From positions 1 to 64,000 of the forward strand of contig CAJWPI010000006.1 in the NCBI GenBank assembly GCA_913045055.1: DNA of 64,000 bases, written 5' to 3'. Positions 9,711-19,960 of the stretch are shown here, in pieces. Both the position numbers and the translations under genes were made by a program. Each line of letters starts with the position of its first letter. Within the stretch, counting starts at the first letter, position 1. Below the pieces are notes generated by a model. It made no database searches. It was not told the DNA's origin and saw nothing but the letters and a program-made list of their open reading frames with translations. The DNA comes from an uncultured Gammaproteobacteria bacterium (GTDB lineage: Bacteria; Pseudomonadota; Gammaproteobacteria; Magnimaribacterales; Magnimaribacteraceae).

Positions 9711-10865
9711 TTAATTCCTCTTAATTTTTATAGAAGATTTATAAGGCAAAAGCGTTCTACTCTCATTAGTGTAATTTTTTATATGTTTTTCTTCTTCTAA
9801 AAGGAACTTATCTATAGCCTCTCTGAACCTAAGATCTTTAATCCAGTGAGCTGAATAGGTCTCAATTGGCCAAAACCCCCTTCTTATTTTATGTTCTCCT
9901 TGAACACCCGGATCAAATCTTTTTAATCCCTTATCTATACAGAAATCTATTCCTTGATAATAACAAGCTTCGAAATGCAAAGAATCATATTCATCTAAAC
10001 AACCCCAATACCTGCCATATAAATTACTAGAATCTAAGAAATTTAAAGCCCCAGCTACATACTGGTTAGAAGAATTCTTTGCCATTACAAGTAAAATAGA
10101 ATCTGGTAAAACTGAACTAATTTCTTTAAAGAAATCAAGATTCAGGTAAGGTCTCATTCCTCTTTTGTAGTATGTAGCTTGGTAAAATTCATAAAATTTA
10201 TTCCACATGCCCTCAGATATAGAGCCTCCGTCTAGTTTCTCTAAAGAGATAGACTGCTTTAAAACTTTCTCTCTCTCCTTTTTGATATTTTTTCTTTGTC
10301 TAGAGGTTAGATCTTCAAGAAACCCCTCAAAGCTTTCATAGCCATTGTTGAACCAATGGAAAGAATAGCTTGTTCTTTGACTAAAACCTGTTTCTTTATA
10401 GAAGTCTAATTCCTCCATTCTGGGAAGAAGTATGTGCATGCTTGATATGTTTGAGTTAGAAGCCAGCACTTCAATTTCTTTTCTTATTTTCTGAAGTGCA
10501 GGAATTCGTTTATTTTCATTTATAAGACACAGTCTTGGACCTTGAGCTGGAGTAAATGGAATAGCACTAACTAGTTTGGGGTAATAATCCAAGCCATTTT
10601 GGAAAAAAGCATTTGCCCATGACCAGTCAAAAATAAATTCTCCATGAGAATCGGTTTTTAGATATAGAGGCATTATTCCAACAAGGAGATCATCTTCTTT
10701 AATTATAAGATGAAAGGGTAACCAACCAGTGCCTTCGCCCACACAATTTGTGCTCTCTAGTGTTTTAAGGAAAGAGTACTGAATAAACGGATAATCAGAA
10801 TCTATTACACTATTCCAGGCTTCTTCAGAGATGTTATCTATAGAATTAAGAAACGATATTTCCAT
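9711..10865 (-). CDS. GNAT/FemAB-like protein, COG3146 (DUF482) family
   Basis: LTSRQRKNIKKERE, YKRGMRPYLN, EACYYQGIDFCIDKGLKRFDPGVQGEHKIRRGF. Confidence 0.85.
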   Translation of the reverse strand: MEISFLNSIDNISEEAWNSVIDSDYPFIQYSFLKTLESTNCVGEGTGWLPFHLIIKEDDLLVGIMPLYLKTDSHGEFIFDWSWANAFFQNGLDYYPKLVSAIPFTPAQGPRLCLINENKRIPALQKIRKEIEVLASNSNISSMHILLPRMEELDFYKETGFSQRTSYSFHWFNNGYESFEGFLEDLTSRQRKNIKKEREKVLKQSISLEKLDGGSISEGMWNKFYEFYQATYYKRGMRPYLNLDFFKEISSVLPDSILLVMAKNSSNQYVAGALNFLDSSNLYGRYWGCLDEYDSLHFEACYYQGIDFCIDKGLKRFDPGVQGEHKIRRGFWPIETYSAHWIKDLRFREAIDKFLLEEEKHIKNYTNESRTLLPYKSSIKIKRN

Positions 10866-11713
10866 TACAAATTACCCAAAACTGAGCCTAGGAAAATTAT
10901 CAAACCATTCCAGTTATTATTTTGAAAAGCTTTCAAGCAATTTTTGCGGTCATAATTCTTTATAAGATTATATTGATAGATAATTAAGAAAGTTGTTGAG
11001 AAAAGGAAAATATAATAAATAAGGGTCAAAGATTGTATAAATCCTGCCAGACTCCAAAAGAACAAAGAAACACAGTGGCATAATAAAAAAGCAATTTTTA
11101 CGTATGGTCCAAATGTTAAAGCAGATGACTGAATCTTTAGATCTAAATCATCCTCTTTGTCACTCATTGCATATGCAGTGTCATAGGCAATTATCCAAAA
11201 GAAACAGGCTGTAAAAATTAATATTGAAGAAGGGCTTATAGAATTTGTTTCTGCTGCAGAAACCATTATTACCCCCCAGGAAAAAGCAAATCCAAGAAAA
11301 ATTTGTGGAATCTTAAAAATTCTCTTTGTGAGGGGATAAAAAATGGTAAGAAGAGCACCTAAGAAGGCAAGAAAAACTGTGAACAGATTAGTCCATATTA
11401 ATAAGACTGAAGCCAAACCCAGGAGAGAATAAAATAAACAGAGAGCCTCTTTAGGAGATATATCGCCAGTTACTAATGGTCTATCCTTAGTTCTTTCAAC
11501 CCTGCCATCAATATCTTTATCAAAATAATCATTTATTACGCATCCTGCAGATCTCATAAGAAAAGTTCCCAAGGAAAATATAATAATTAATTTAATAGAA
11601 GGATCTCCTTCAGTGATAATAAAGAAAGCACTTAAAGTAGGCCATAGCAGCAGGAGGGTGCCTATTGGCTTATGAAATCTAATAAGTTTAAGGATATTAT
11701 TTATTTTTCTCAT
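10865..11713 (-). CDS. ubiA: 4-hydroxybenzoate octaprenyltransferase
   Basis: IRFHKPIGTLLLLWPT, RSAGCVINDYFDKDIDGRVERTKDRPL. Confidence 0.95.
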   Translation of the reverse strand: MRKINNILKLIRFHKPIGTLLLLWPTLSAFFIITEGDPSIKLIIIFSLGTFLMRSAGCVINDYFDKDIDGRVERTKDRPLVTGDISPKEALCLFYSLLGLASVLLIWTNLFTVFLAFLGALLTIFYPLTKRIFKIPQIFLGFAFSWGVIMVSAAETNSISPSSILIFTACFFWIIAYDTAYAMSDKEDDLDLKIQSSALTFGPYVKIAFLLCHCVSLFFWSLAGFIQSLTLIYYIFLFSTTFLIIYQYNLIKNYDRKNCLKAFQNNNWNGLIIFLGSVLGNL

Positions 11714-11818
11714 GATTTTTTATACAAAAAAATGTTTATTTATAGATACTTTAGTCCAGGTTTTAAATAAAGTTGAGTTAGAATGTCGCATTTTTAAATA
11801 ATTACGGAGATTAAAACA

Positions 11819-11986
11819 GTGAAAAAATGGGAATGTATAGTCTGTGGCTTCATTTATGATGAAGAAGAAGGTCTTCCTGATGAAGGAATAGAACCTGGTA
11901 CTGCTTGGGAGGATGTTCCTGAGGATTGGATATGCCCAGATTGTGGTGTAGGAAAGGAAGACTTTGAAATGGTAGAAGTTGGTTGA
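11819..11986 (+). CDS. Rubredoxin (GTG start), absent from the supplied ORF track
   Basis: Translation (M/V)[54 protein letters not shown] with both CxxCG/CPxCG iron ligand pairs; GGAG 13 nt upstream of the start. Confidence 0.95.
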   Translation: MKKWECIVCGFIYDEEEGLPDEGIEPGTAWEDVPEDWICPDCGVGKEDFEMVEVG

Positions 11987-11987
11987 A

Positions 11988-13250
11988 ATGACCCTAACCT
12001 CTAGAATAGTTATAGCTATGACCTTGGGAATTTTCCTAGGCTCTCTTTTAAAGCTAACTCATGATCTTTCTATCTTAGGGCCTTCTTTAGATTATTTTCT
12101 TTTAGATATAGTAGCGAATGGTTTTTTTGATATTCTGGGGCAAATTTTTATAGCCTCCCTAAGATTACTTATAGTTCCTTTAGTATTCTTTTCTTTAGTT
12201 TGTGGAGTTGTATCAATAAGTTCTACTTCTCAAATAGGGAGGATAACCATAAAAACTCTCGGACTTTACTTATTAACAACCGCAATAGCAATCTCTCTAG
12301 CTTTAAGTTTTGCAGTTCTTATCCAACCTGGAGTTGGAATTGATATGTCTATTCCTCAAGCATTTGAACCTAATCAAGCCCCAGGCTTAAAGGAAGTAAT
12401 AATAGGAATTTTTCCTACTAATCCCATAGCCGCCATGTCGGAAGGGAATATGCTTCAAATAATAATTTTTTCTCTTCTTTTTGGTGTAGCACTAAAAAGC
12501 TCAGGGGAGTTTACTTCACCTCTCCAAAAAACTTTTGAAAGGTTAAATCAAGTAATTCTAAAGTTAGTTACTATTCTTATAGAACTGGCCCCTTATGGAG
12601 TGTTTTCGCTATTAATTACTCTTTTTGCTACACAAGGTATTGGTGTCATAGGAGATTTAGCTAAATACTTTTTCTTACTCTTGGGAGTTTTAATTTTTCA
12701 TGGTCTTTTTACTTATGGGATTTTTGTCTCTTTTATTGCAAGACTCAACCCTTTAAGATTTTTTAATAAGATGAAATCAGTTGCCTTATTTGCGTTTAGT
12801 ACTTCTTCAAGTAGTGCGACTATGCCTGTAACTTTGCAGGCAGTTAGGGATAAATTGGGGGTGAAATCCCCTGTAAGCTCATTTACTGTCCCCCTAGGAG
12901 CAACTATCAATATGGACGGGACAGCAATTATGCAGGGAGTTGCTACAGTCTTTATATCTCAAGCATACAACATAGATATTTCTCTATTAGGATATTTAAT
13001 GGTGATAGTAACAGCAACTCTTGCTTCTATTGGGACAGCAGGTGTCCCGGGTGTAGGTTTAATAATGCTAGCAATGGTACTTGAACAAGTTGGACTACCT
13101 GTAGAAGGAATAGCCCTTATTATAGGTGTAGATAGACTTCTTGATATGACAAGAACAGCAGTAAATGTTTGTGGAGATGCCATGGTTTCTTGCATAGTTG
13201 GAAAATCTGAAAATCAATTTGATAACAAAGTATTTCTTTCTGAAAATTAG
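11988..13250 (+). CDS. Dicarboxylate/amino acid:cation (Na+ or H+) symporter, DAACS family
   Basis: SSSSATMPVTLQ, INMDGTAIMQGVATVFIAQ-like, LLDMTRTAVNVCGD motifs; ATG at 11988 preferred over TTG at 11979, which overlaps rubredoxin. Confidence 0.93.
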   Translation: MTLTSRIVIAMTLGIFLGSLLKLTHDLSILGPSLDYFLLDIVANGFFDILGQIFIASLRLLIVPLVFFSLVCGVVSISSTSQIGRITIKTLGLYLLTTAIAISLALSFAVLIQPGVGIDMSIPQAFEPNQAPGLKEVIIGIFPTNPIAAMSEGNMLQIIIFSLLFGVALKSSGEFTSPLQKTFERLNQVILKLVTILIELAPYGVFSLLITLFATQGIGVIGDLAKYFFLLLGVLIFHGLFTYGIFVSFIARLNPLRFFNKMKSVALFAFSTSSSSATMPVTLQAVRDKLGVKSPVSSFTVPLGATINMDGTAIMQGVATVFISQAYNIDISLLGYLMVIVTATLASIGTAGVPGVGLIMLAMVLEQVGLPVEGIALIIGVDRLLDMTRTAVNVCGDAMVSCIVGKSENQFDNKVFLSEN

Positions 13251-13338
13251 TGTTTTATTTAATTGATGATTCAAGTAGACTTTCGCCCACTCAATAAACC
13301 AACAAAACAAGTTAGTCCATCAATTTAATGGAGGAAAG

Positions 13339-15333
13339 ATGATCGAATCTTATTTAATGTTACCGCCTGCTCTAGGTGTATTGGGCCTTTTAATAGCTCT
13401 AGGTATTTTTATCGTAGTTAATAGATACCCAGAGGGAGATGAAAAGGTAAAAAAAATTGGTGATCAAATCCATTTAGGAGCAATGGTATTTATGAGGCGA
13501 GAATACACTTATTTATTTTTATTTGTTCTTGTCTTGATTATCCTGAGCTGGTGGGCCTTAGGCACAGGAACCGCAACTGCAGTTTTAGCTGGAGCTTTAT
13601 CATCTGCTATCGCAGGTTGGCTTGGAATGTATTCAGCAACAAAAGCTAATGTAAGAACTGCAACTGCAGCTTCTGAAAAGGGTGCTGATGCAGCACTCTC
13701 AGTTGCTTTTTTTGGTGGTTCAATAATGGGATTATGTGTAGCTTCATTGGGTCTAATTGGCCTTGGTCTTCTTTATTTATTTTTTGGAGGCGATCCTCAG
13801 ACTGCTCACTCAATAGAGGGCTTTGGAATGGGGGCTTCCAGTGTTGCTCTTTTTTCTCGTGTAGGAGGGGGGATTTATACAAAAAGCGCAGATGTAGGTG
13901 CTGATTTAGTAGGAAAAATAGAAGCAGGTATCCCTGAAGATGATCCTAGGAACCCAGGTGTAATAGCTGACAATGTAGGAGATAATGTTGGAGATATAGC
14001 AGGAATGGGATCAGATATTTTTGAATCTTATTGTGGCTCTATGATTGCTTCAATTGCTATAGCAGCTACTTTAGGAAGTGCTGTTATGATGTTTTTACCT
14101 CTGGCCCTCACCTCTCTTGGTTTGGTTGCATCAGTTATAGGAATAGTAATAGTAAGACTTTTTTCTAGTCTTTCTCCTGGGGCAGCAATGAGAACAGGAA
14201 CTATTGGGGGCCCAGTTATATTTGTAGTGGCGGCTTATTTTTTAATAACAGACATTTCATTCCTAGGCAATGAAGGAATTAATGTTTGGTTGGCCGTACT
14301 AACAGGTGCTGTTGGAGGTATTCTAATAGGCTTAGTTACGGAGTATTACACAGGCTCTTCTCCTATTGAAAAAATCGCTAAGTCAGGTGAAACAGGTCCA
14401 GCCACTGTTATGATTACTGGTTTAGCTGTAGGCATGCAATCTGTAGTTATCCCTATAGGCGTTATAGCTATAATTATCTTTATCTCTACTTCACTAACTG
14501 GTTTATATGGAGTCGGGATAGCTGCAGTGGGCATGTTGTCTACTGTAGGAATTACGATGGCAATAGATGCTTATGGCCCAGTGGCTGATAATGCTGGCGG
14601 TATTGCAGAGATGGCAGGTATGCCAGAAGAAACAAGAAAGATAACAGATGAATTAGATGAACAGGGCAATACTACAGCAGCAATAGGAAAAGGATTTGCT
14701 ATAGGAGCAGCAGCTCTGGCAGCTCTAGCAATAATTGCAGCTTTTGTTGAGACTGTTTCTTACAACAGAGGAGAAGAGTTTGTATTGCTTCTTTCTGATC
14801 CTATGGTATTAGTTGGCATGTTCATTGGTGGAGCAATACCGTTTCTTATTGCTTCAATAACTATGACTGCGGTAGGAGATGCAGCATTTGAAATGATCAA
14901 TGAGATAAGAAGACAATTTAAAGAGATTCCAGGGCTGCTCGAAGGAAAGGCAGAACCAGATACTGAAAAATGTGTAGATATAGCAACAACTGCAGCTCTA
15001 AAGAAAATGCTAATTCCTGGTATTATTGCAGTTAGTGCTCCACCGGCTGTAGGTTTTCTTATAAGCGCTGAGTCACTAGGGGGTATGTTAGCCGGCGGTC
15101 TTCTGGGTTGTGTTCTTTTAGCTTTAATGATGGCTAACGCTGGAGGCGCCTGGGACAATGCTAAGAAATATATAGAAAAAGGTAATTTGGGAGGCAAGGG
15201 AACTGATACTCATGCAGCTGCAGTTGTTGGTGATACTGTAGGAGATCCTTTTAAAGATACTTCTGGACCATCAATGAATATATTAATTAATGTCATGGCT
15301 ATTGTTAGTTTAGTAATAGCCCCTCTACTTTAA
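13339..15333 (+). CDS. hppA: Membrane-bound ion-translocating inorganic pyrophosphatase
   Basis: [78 protein letters not shown]. Confidence 0.97.
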   Translation: MIESYLMLPPALGVLGLLIALGIFIVVNRYPEGDEKVKKIGDQIHLGAMVFMRREYTYLFLFVLVLIILSWWALGTGTATAVLAGALSSAIAGWLGMYSATKANVRTATAASEKGADAALSVAFFGGSIMGLCVASLGLIGLGLLYLFFGGDPQTAHSIEGFGMGASSVALFSRVGGGIYTKSADVGADLVGKIEAGIPEDDPRNPGVIADNVGDNVGDIAGMGSDIFESYCGSMIASIAIAATLGSAVMMFLPLALTSLGLVASVIGIVIVRLFSSLSPGAAMRTGTIGGPVIFVVAAYFLITDISFLGNEGINVWLAVLTGAVGGILIGLVTEYYTGSSPIEKIAKSGETGPATVMITGLAVGMQSVVIPIGVIAIIIFISTSLTGLYGVGIAAVGMLSTVGITMAIDAYGPVADNAGGIAEMAGMPEETRKITDELDEQGNTTAAIGKGFAIGAAALAALAIIAAFVETVSYNRGEEFVLLLSDPMVLVGMFIGGAIPFLIASITMTAVGDAAFEMINEIRRQFKEIPGLLEGKAEPDTEKCVDIATTAALKKMLIPGIIAVSAPPAVGFLISAESLGGMLAGGLLGCVLLALMMANAGGAWDNAKKYIEKGNLGGKGTDTHAAAVVGDTVGDPFKDTSGPSMNILINVMAIVSLVIAPLL

Positions 15334-15770
15334 TTACTAAGGTCTTTTTTCATAGTAGTATGAGGTATTCCAGTATCTGATTCGTAAGGTTCATGTTCTT
15401 TATACCCTAAAGATAAATAAAAACTAATTGCATTTTCTCTTGCATTTAAAACAATTTGTTTAATTCCTTTCTTTTTGGCTATAAGTTCTAACTCTTTAAC
15501 AATTTCAGAACCCAGCCCCTTCCTTTGAATGGAGTTACTTACTGCCATATATCTTATTTGGCCTTCTTTGGAGTTATTAAAGTGTAATCTCCCACTACCT
15601 AGTACCTCATTGTTTTGGCTTAAAACTATTAAATGGTGACTATCTTCTTCAAATTTATCTTTTAAAGTATCTCTTGGCATACCTAGAGGTTTTCTTAGCA
15701 TCTCCCATCTAAAATTAAAATATTTGTCCCATTCTGATTTAGTTTCTGGCGACTTAATGGTGTAATTCAT
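15330..15770 (-). CDS. GNAT family N-acetyltransferase
   Basis: [24 protein letters not shown] acetyl-CoA binding motif. Confidence 0.87.
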   Translation of the reverse strand: MNYTIKSPETKSEWDKYFNFRWEMLRKPLGMPRDTLKDKFEEDSHHLIVLSQNNEVLGSGRLHFNNSKEGQIRYMAVSNSIQRKGLGSEIVKELELIAKKKGIKQIVLNARENAISFYLSLGYKEHEPYESDTGIPHTTMKKDLSN

Positions 15771-15796
15771 AAAATACCCCTTTATATATCCTAAAG

Positions 15797-16525
15797 ATGA
15801 AAAAGAAGGACAATCTCTTTAAAGATGGCAATTTTAACGACTTGCCTTTTTCTTTCAATGAAGAAGTAACAGAAGTCTTTGAAGACATGATAGACAGATC
15901 GGTTCCGGGTTATGAATCTAGTTTAAGATTAATAAAGGATTTATCCGAGCATTACTTCCAATCAGATACTAATTGTTATGACTTAGGGTGTTCTTTAGGA
16001 GCCTCTTCTTTAAGTCTTTTAGAGGGGATTGGTAAAAGAAAAGGGCAAGTTATTGCTATTGATAATTCTAGTGCGATGATCTCAGAGAGTAAAATCAGAT
16101 TTTCCAATTTTATTAAAACTGGAAAGATAAAGTTTTTGGAACAGGACATAAATAACGCTCAAATCAATACAGCTTCAATAATAGTAATTAATTTTGTTTT
16201 ACAGTTTTTAGAGACTGAGAAAAGAGAGATCTTGTTAACAAAAATCTTTCAAGGCATGAAGGAAGGGGGCATATTGATATTGTCAGAAAAAATCCATTTT
16301 GATAATAACCTAAGAAATCAAAAAATTTACAGAATGTACGATAGGTTTAAATTAAAAAATGGTTACTCAGAAATGGAGATTTCAGCAAAGAGAGACTCAT
16401 TAGAGGGGGTTCTTGTTACAGATCTTGAATTTTTTCATGTACAAAGATTAAACAGAATAGGATTTAAAAATATCAGGAAAGTTATGTCTAATTTAAATTT
16501 CATCACTTTAGTAGCAGAAAGATAA
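15797..16525 (+). CDS. cmoA: Carboxy-S-adenosyl-L-methionine synthase
   Basis: FNEEVTEVFEDMIDRSVPGYE, YDLGCSLGASSLSLL; adjacent to cmoB. Confidence 0.94.
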   Translation: MKKKDNLFKDGNFNDLPFSFNEEVTEVFEDMIDRSVPGYESSLRLIKDLSEHYFQSDTNCYDLGCSLGASSLSLLEGIGKRKGQVIAIDNSSAMISESKIRFSNFIKTGKIKFLEQDINNAQINTASIIVINFVLQFLETEKREILLTKIFQGMKEGGILILSEKIHFDNNLRNQKIYRMYDRFKLKNGYSEMEISAKRDSLEGVLVTDLEFFHVQRLNRIGFKNIRKVMSNLNFITLVAER

Positions 16526-17451
16526 TGTCAGAAATTTCAAAAAAATGGACTGAGATTATTCGTAAGTACCAAAAAAATATTTATGAAAGTAGGAAAGACA
16601 AGAGAATAGAAGAGTGGAATAAAATAATTTCGTCTTTGCCAAAATTGTATTCTTCTAAAGCAAAACTTCACGAAGAAGTTTTGGTTTCAGGGAAATGGGA
16701 TTCTCAAGAAAAGATAATAGCTCGAGATCTGCTACTTAAGCTTGCGCCATGGAGGAAAGGCCCTTTTAAAGTTGGTGATATTTTTATTGATTCTGAGTGG
16801 AGGTCACATTGGAAATGGAAACGTTTTTTGGGGCTTAATATAAATTTATCAGGCAAAACTATTCTAGATGTTGGTTCTGGTAATGGTTATTACGGATTTA
16901 GAATGTTAGGTCATGGAGCAGAATTTGTAATGTGTCTTGAGCCCAACTTACTTTACCTAACTCAATTTAAAGCTATTAACCATTTTATTCAATCAAACAA
17001 TATAGCAATGATTCCTGAAAGAATAGAGGAATTAACCTTTTCAGATAAGTGTTTTGATCTAATTTTTAGTATGGGCGTTTTATATCATCAACGAGACCCA
17101 GAAAAACACATGGAGAAGCTTAGATCTCATTTAAAAGATAGCGGAAGAATAATACTAGAAACACTAATAGTCCCCGAACAATATGGAGAAGGGCTTAAGA
17201 CAGAAGGAAATTACGCTAATATGCCTAATGTAAGATTAGTCCAGACAAAAAGAGGGCTAGAAAACCTAGCCAAAAAGAGTAATCTTAATATTCTGTCCAT
17301 ATCAGTACCCTGCCAAACAACTACCAGAGAACAAAGATCTACTGACTGGATGCCATTCAGATCACTGTCTAAAGCTCTAAATACTCAACTGACCAAAACA
17401 ATTGAAGGCTTTCCTAGGCCTGAACGTGTTTTTTTAATTTTAAAGAAATAA
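16525..17451 (+). CDS. cmoB: tRNA U34 carboxymethyltransferase
   Basis: LAPWRKGPFKVGDIFIDSEWRSHWKWKR, DVGSGNGYYGFRMLGHGA. Confidence 0.95.
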   Translation: MSEISKKWTEIIRKYQKNIYESRKDKRIEEWNKIISSLPKLYSSKAKLHEEVLVSGKWDSQEKIIARDLLLKLAPWRKGPFKVGDIFIDSEWRSHWKWKRFLGLNINLSGKTILDVGSGNGYYGFRMLGHGAEFVMCLEPNLLYLTQFKAINHFIQSNNIAMIPERIEELTFSDKCFDLIFSMGVLYHQRDPEKHMEKLRSHLKDSGRIILETLIVPEQYGEGLKTEGNYANMPNVRLVQTKRGLENLAKKSNLNILSISVPCQTTTREQRSTDWMPFRSLSKALNTQLTKTIEGFPRPERVFLILKK

Positions 17452-17472
17452 AATTCAAAAATAATTTATTGA

Positions 17473-19557
17473 TTATGCATCTGAATAATCCTGCCCAGTG
17501 CCAATCCATCTATCGATCAGTATTTTTGCCTGACTTTTATTATTTTTAGCTATTGAAAATGCTTCTTTTTGAGCAGATTCTAAAAGATCTGAATCTCTAA
17601 CTGGATTAGCAATTTTTAGGTTCATAAGACCTGATTGTTTTAATCCATGAATATCACCACCACCCCTTAGTTCAAGATCTTTTTCCGCTATTTCAAAACC
17701 ATCATTCGTTTTTTCCATAGTACTAATTCTCTCTTGAGCTAAGGGAGATAGAGGGTCTTTGTAAAGAAGTAGACAGTTGGAATCTGTGTTTGCTTTTCTT
17801 CCTACTCTCCCCCTAAGTTGATGTAATTGTGCCAAGCCTAGTCTTTCTGGGTTCTCAATAATCATCAATGACGCCTCTGGAATATCCATGCCAACTTCTA
17901 TAACAGTTGTGCAAACTAATAGTTCTATTTGACCTTTTCTAAATTTATTAATTATTTGCTGTTTTTCATCTTTCTTAAGGCGTCCATGTACCAAACCCAC
18001 TTTAATTTTAGGTATCTGATCACTTATTTCCTTGAACAACTCTTCAGCTGCTTGTGCTTCTAGTTCATCTGACAATTCTATAAGCGTACAAACCCAGTAA
18101 GCCCTTTGTCCTTCTAGGCAAACTTCTTCTACACGTTTTATTACCTTTTTTCTCATAGAATTAGGTCTGGAAAAAGTTTTTACTGGAATCCTCCCAGGAG
18201 GGAGTTCATCTATAATTGAAGTTTCCAAAGAACCATAAACTGTCATAGAAAGAGTTCTTGGTATTGGCGTTGCAGTCATAATCAGCTGATGAGGGCTTTG
18301 TTTAGCACTTCCACCTTTCTCTAGTAGTGAAAAGCGTTGATGAACTCCAAATCTATGTTGCTCATCAATAATTGTTAAACCTACACTACTAAAAATAACA
18401 TCTTCCTGGAAAAGAGCGTGTGTCCCTATAAGAATATCAGTAACTCCATTACTTAATTCTTCTAAAACTCTTTTTCTATCTTTAGCTTTTGTAGAACCTA
18501 ATAAGATATCAACTTTTATATCAAGTTTACTAAACCAATTTGATATATTTTCATAATGCTGTTCTGAGAGAAGTTCTGTTGGACACATAAAAGCCGTTTG
18601 ATAGCCATTTTGCTTGGCTTGTAGAGCTGCAAGGGCGGATATAACAGTTTTTCCTGAACCAACATCACCTTGAAGCAGCCTTCTCATTGGTGTTTCTTTA
18701 TTAAAGTCTTTTTTTATCTCACTCCAAACTTTATCCTGGGCTTCAGTAAGAACAAACCCAAGAGAATCAATAAACTCTTTTTCTTTTGAAGATGAAACTT
18801 TCATTGAAGGTCCTCTCCTTTTTTCTGTTTCCCTTTTGAGCATGCCTGCACACAATATATGTGCTACTAATTCCTCTTTTATCAGTTTTCTTTGTGCAGG
18901 GTGTTGACCTGATGCAAGCATATCTATATCAGCGTCTGCAGGAGGGTTGTGAATAAACGCTAATGCTCCCAAAAGGTTATCAAAATTATTTTCAGAATTT
19001 TTCTCCCATTTTTCTTTCAAAAGATTCTTTTGTTCACAATAAAGTAGCGCTCCTTGAATAATTCTTCTCATTCTCCCTTGTTGAAGACTAGAAGTTAAAG
19101 GATAAATAGGGGTTAAATTCTTTTCTATTGCCAGAGGTTCTTCTTTAGAAAACACTGAATATTGGGGATGTATCATCTCTTTTCCATTGCGACCATGTCT
19201 TATTGCTCCAAAACATCTAATAAAATAACCTTCTTTAAGATTTTTATGTTGAGCAAAAGCAAAATTAAACATTCTCATAGTTATTCTTCCAGAGCCATCA
19301 AAAATCTCAGTGATTAACATCCTTTTTCCTCTAAAAATTAAGGTTGATTTAATTATTTCTCCCTCTATTACTATTGGTAATTCATAAGGGGCATCGCTGA
19401 TCTTAGTAATTTCTGTCCTATCTTCATATCTGTAAGGAAGATGAAACACAGCATCTTCTATAAGCTCTATTCCGAGAATGGATAGTGATTGAGCAATTTT
19501 GGGACCCACTCCCTTAAGCTTTATTATTGAGTGGTCTTTAGTATTGCCTTTGGGCAT
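17473..19557 (-). CDS. recG: ATP-dependent DNA helicase RecG
   Basis: RLLQGDVGSGKTVIS, DEQHRFGVHQR, TATPIPRTLSMTVYG, QLRGRVGR. Confidence 0.97.
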   Translation of the reverse strand: MPKGNTKDHSIIKLKGVGPKIAQSLSILGIELIEDAVFHLPYRYEDRTEITKISDAPYELPIVIEGEIIKSTLIFRGKRMLITEIFDGSGRITMRMFNFAFAQHKNLKEGYFIRCFGAIRHGRNGKEMIHPQYSVFSKEEPLAIEKNLTPIYPLTSSLQQGRMRRIIQGALLYCEQKNLLKEKWEKNSENNFDNLLGALAFIHNPPADADIDMLASGQHPAQRKLIKEELVAHILCAGMLKRETEKRRGPSMKVSSSKEKEFIDSLGFVLTEAQDKVWSEIKKDFNKETPMRRLLQGDVGSGKTVISALAALQAKQNGYQTAFMCPTELLSEQHYENISNWFSKLDIKVDILLGSTKAKDRKRVLEELSNGVTDILIGTHALFQEDVIFSSVGLTIIDEQHRFGVHQRFSLLEKGGSAKQSPHQLIMTATPIPRTLSMTVYGSLETSIIDELPPGRIPVKTFSRPNSMRKKVIKRVEEVCLEGQRAYWVCTLIELSDELEAQAAEELFKEISDQIPKIKVGLVHGRLKKDEKQQIINKFRKGQIELLVCTTVIEVGMDIPEASLMIIENPERLGLAQLHQLRGRVGRKANTDSNCLLLYKDPLSPLAQERISTMEKTNDGFEIAEKDLELRGGGDIHGLKQSGLMNLKIANPVRDSDLLESAQKEAFSIAKNNKSQAKILIDRWIGTGQDYSDA

Positions 19558-19560
19558 GGA

Positions 19561-19953
19561 CTAATAACTATAAGAATCTTCTTTAACAATTATTCCTTCA
19601 ACTTCTATTAAAGAGTTTAATGGAAGTTTTGCAACTTCTATCGTAGATCTTGCAGGATATGGTTCCTTAAAATATTCCTTCATAATCTCATTAACAGAGG
19701 AGAAGATTGCCAGGTCTTGTAGAAAGATATTTAATTTTACAATATCATCTAAAGAAGCATTGGCAGCTTCACACACAGACCTTAAGTTCTTAAAAACTTG
19801 TTCAATTTGTTCTTCCTTTCCTACTACTAATTCTGAAGTTTTTGGGTCGATTGGAATCTGCCCAGAGAGATATACTGTATTCGCTATACCTATAGCTTGA
19901 GAGTATGTTCCTAAAGCTTTAGGGGCTTTTAATGTATTGATTTTCTTTTTCAT
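19561..19953 (-). CDS. ridA: RidA family reactive intermediate/imine deaminase
   Basis: LGTYSQAI, VYLSGQIPIDPKT, ARSTIEVAKLP. Confidence 0.94.
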   Translation of the reverse strand: MKKKINTLKAPKALGTYSQAIGIANTVYLSGQIPIDPKTSELVVGKEEQIEQVFKNLRSVCEAANASLDDIVKLNIFLQDLAIFSSVNEIMKEYFKEPYPARSTIEVAKLPLNSLIEVEGIIVKEDSYSY

Positions 19954-19960
19954 AATTTAT

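Noticed and set aside
13646-15197. Antisense ORFs 13646-13882, 14346-14534 and 14760-15197 within hppA
   Set aside because: Low-complexity Pro/Ile/Ala-rich shadow translations of a strongly coding gene; no start context and no family motifs
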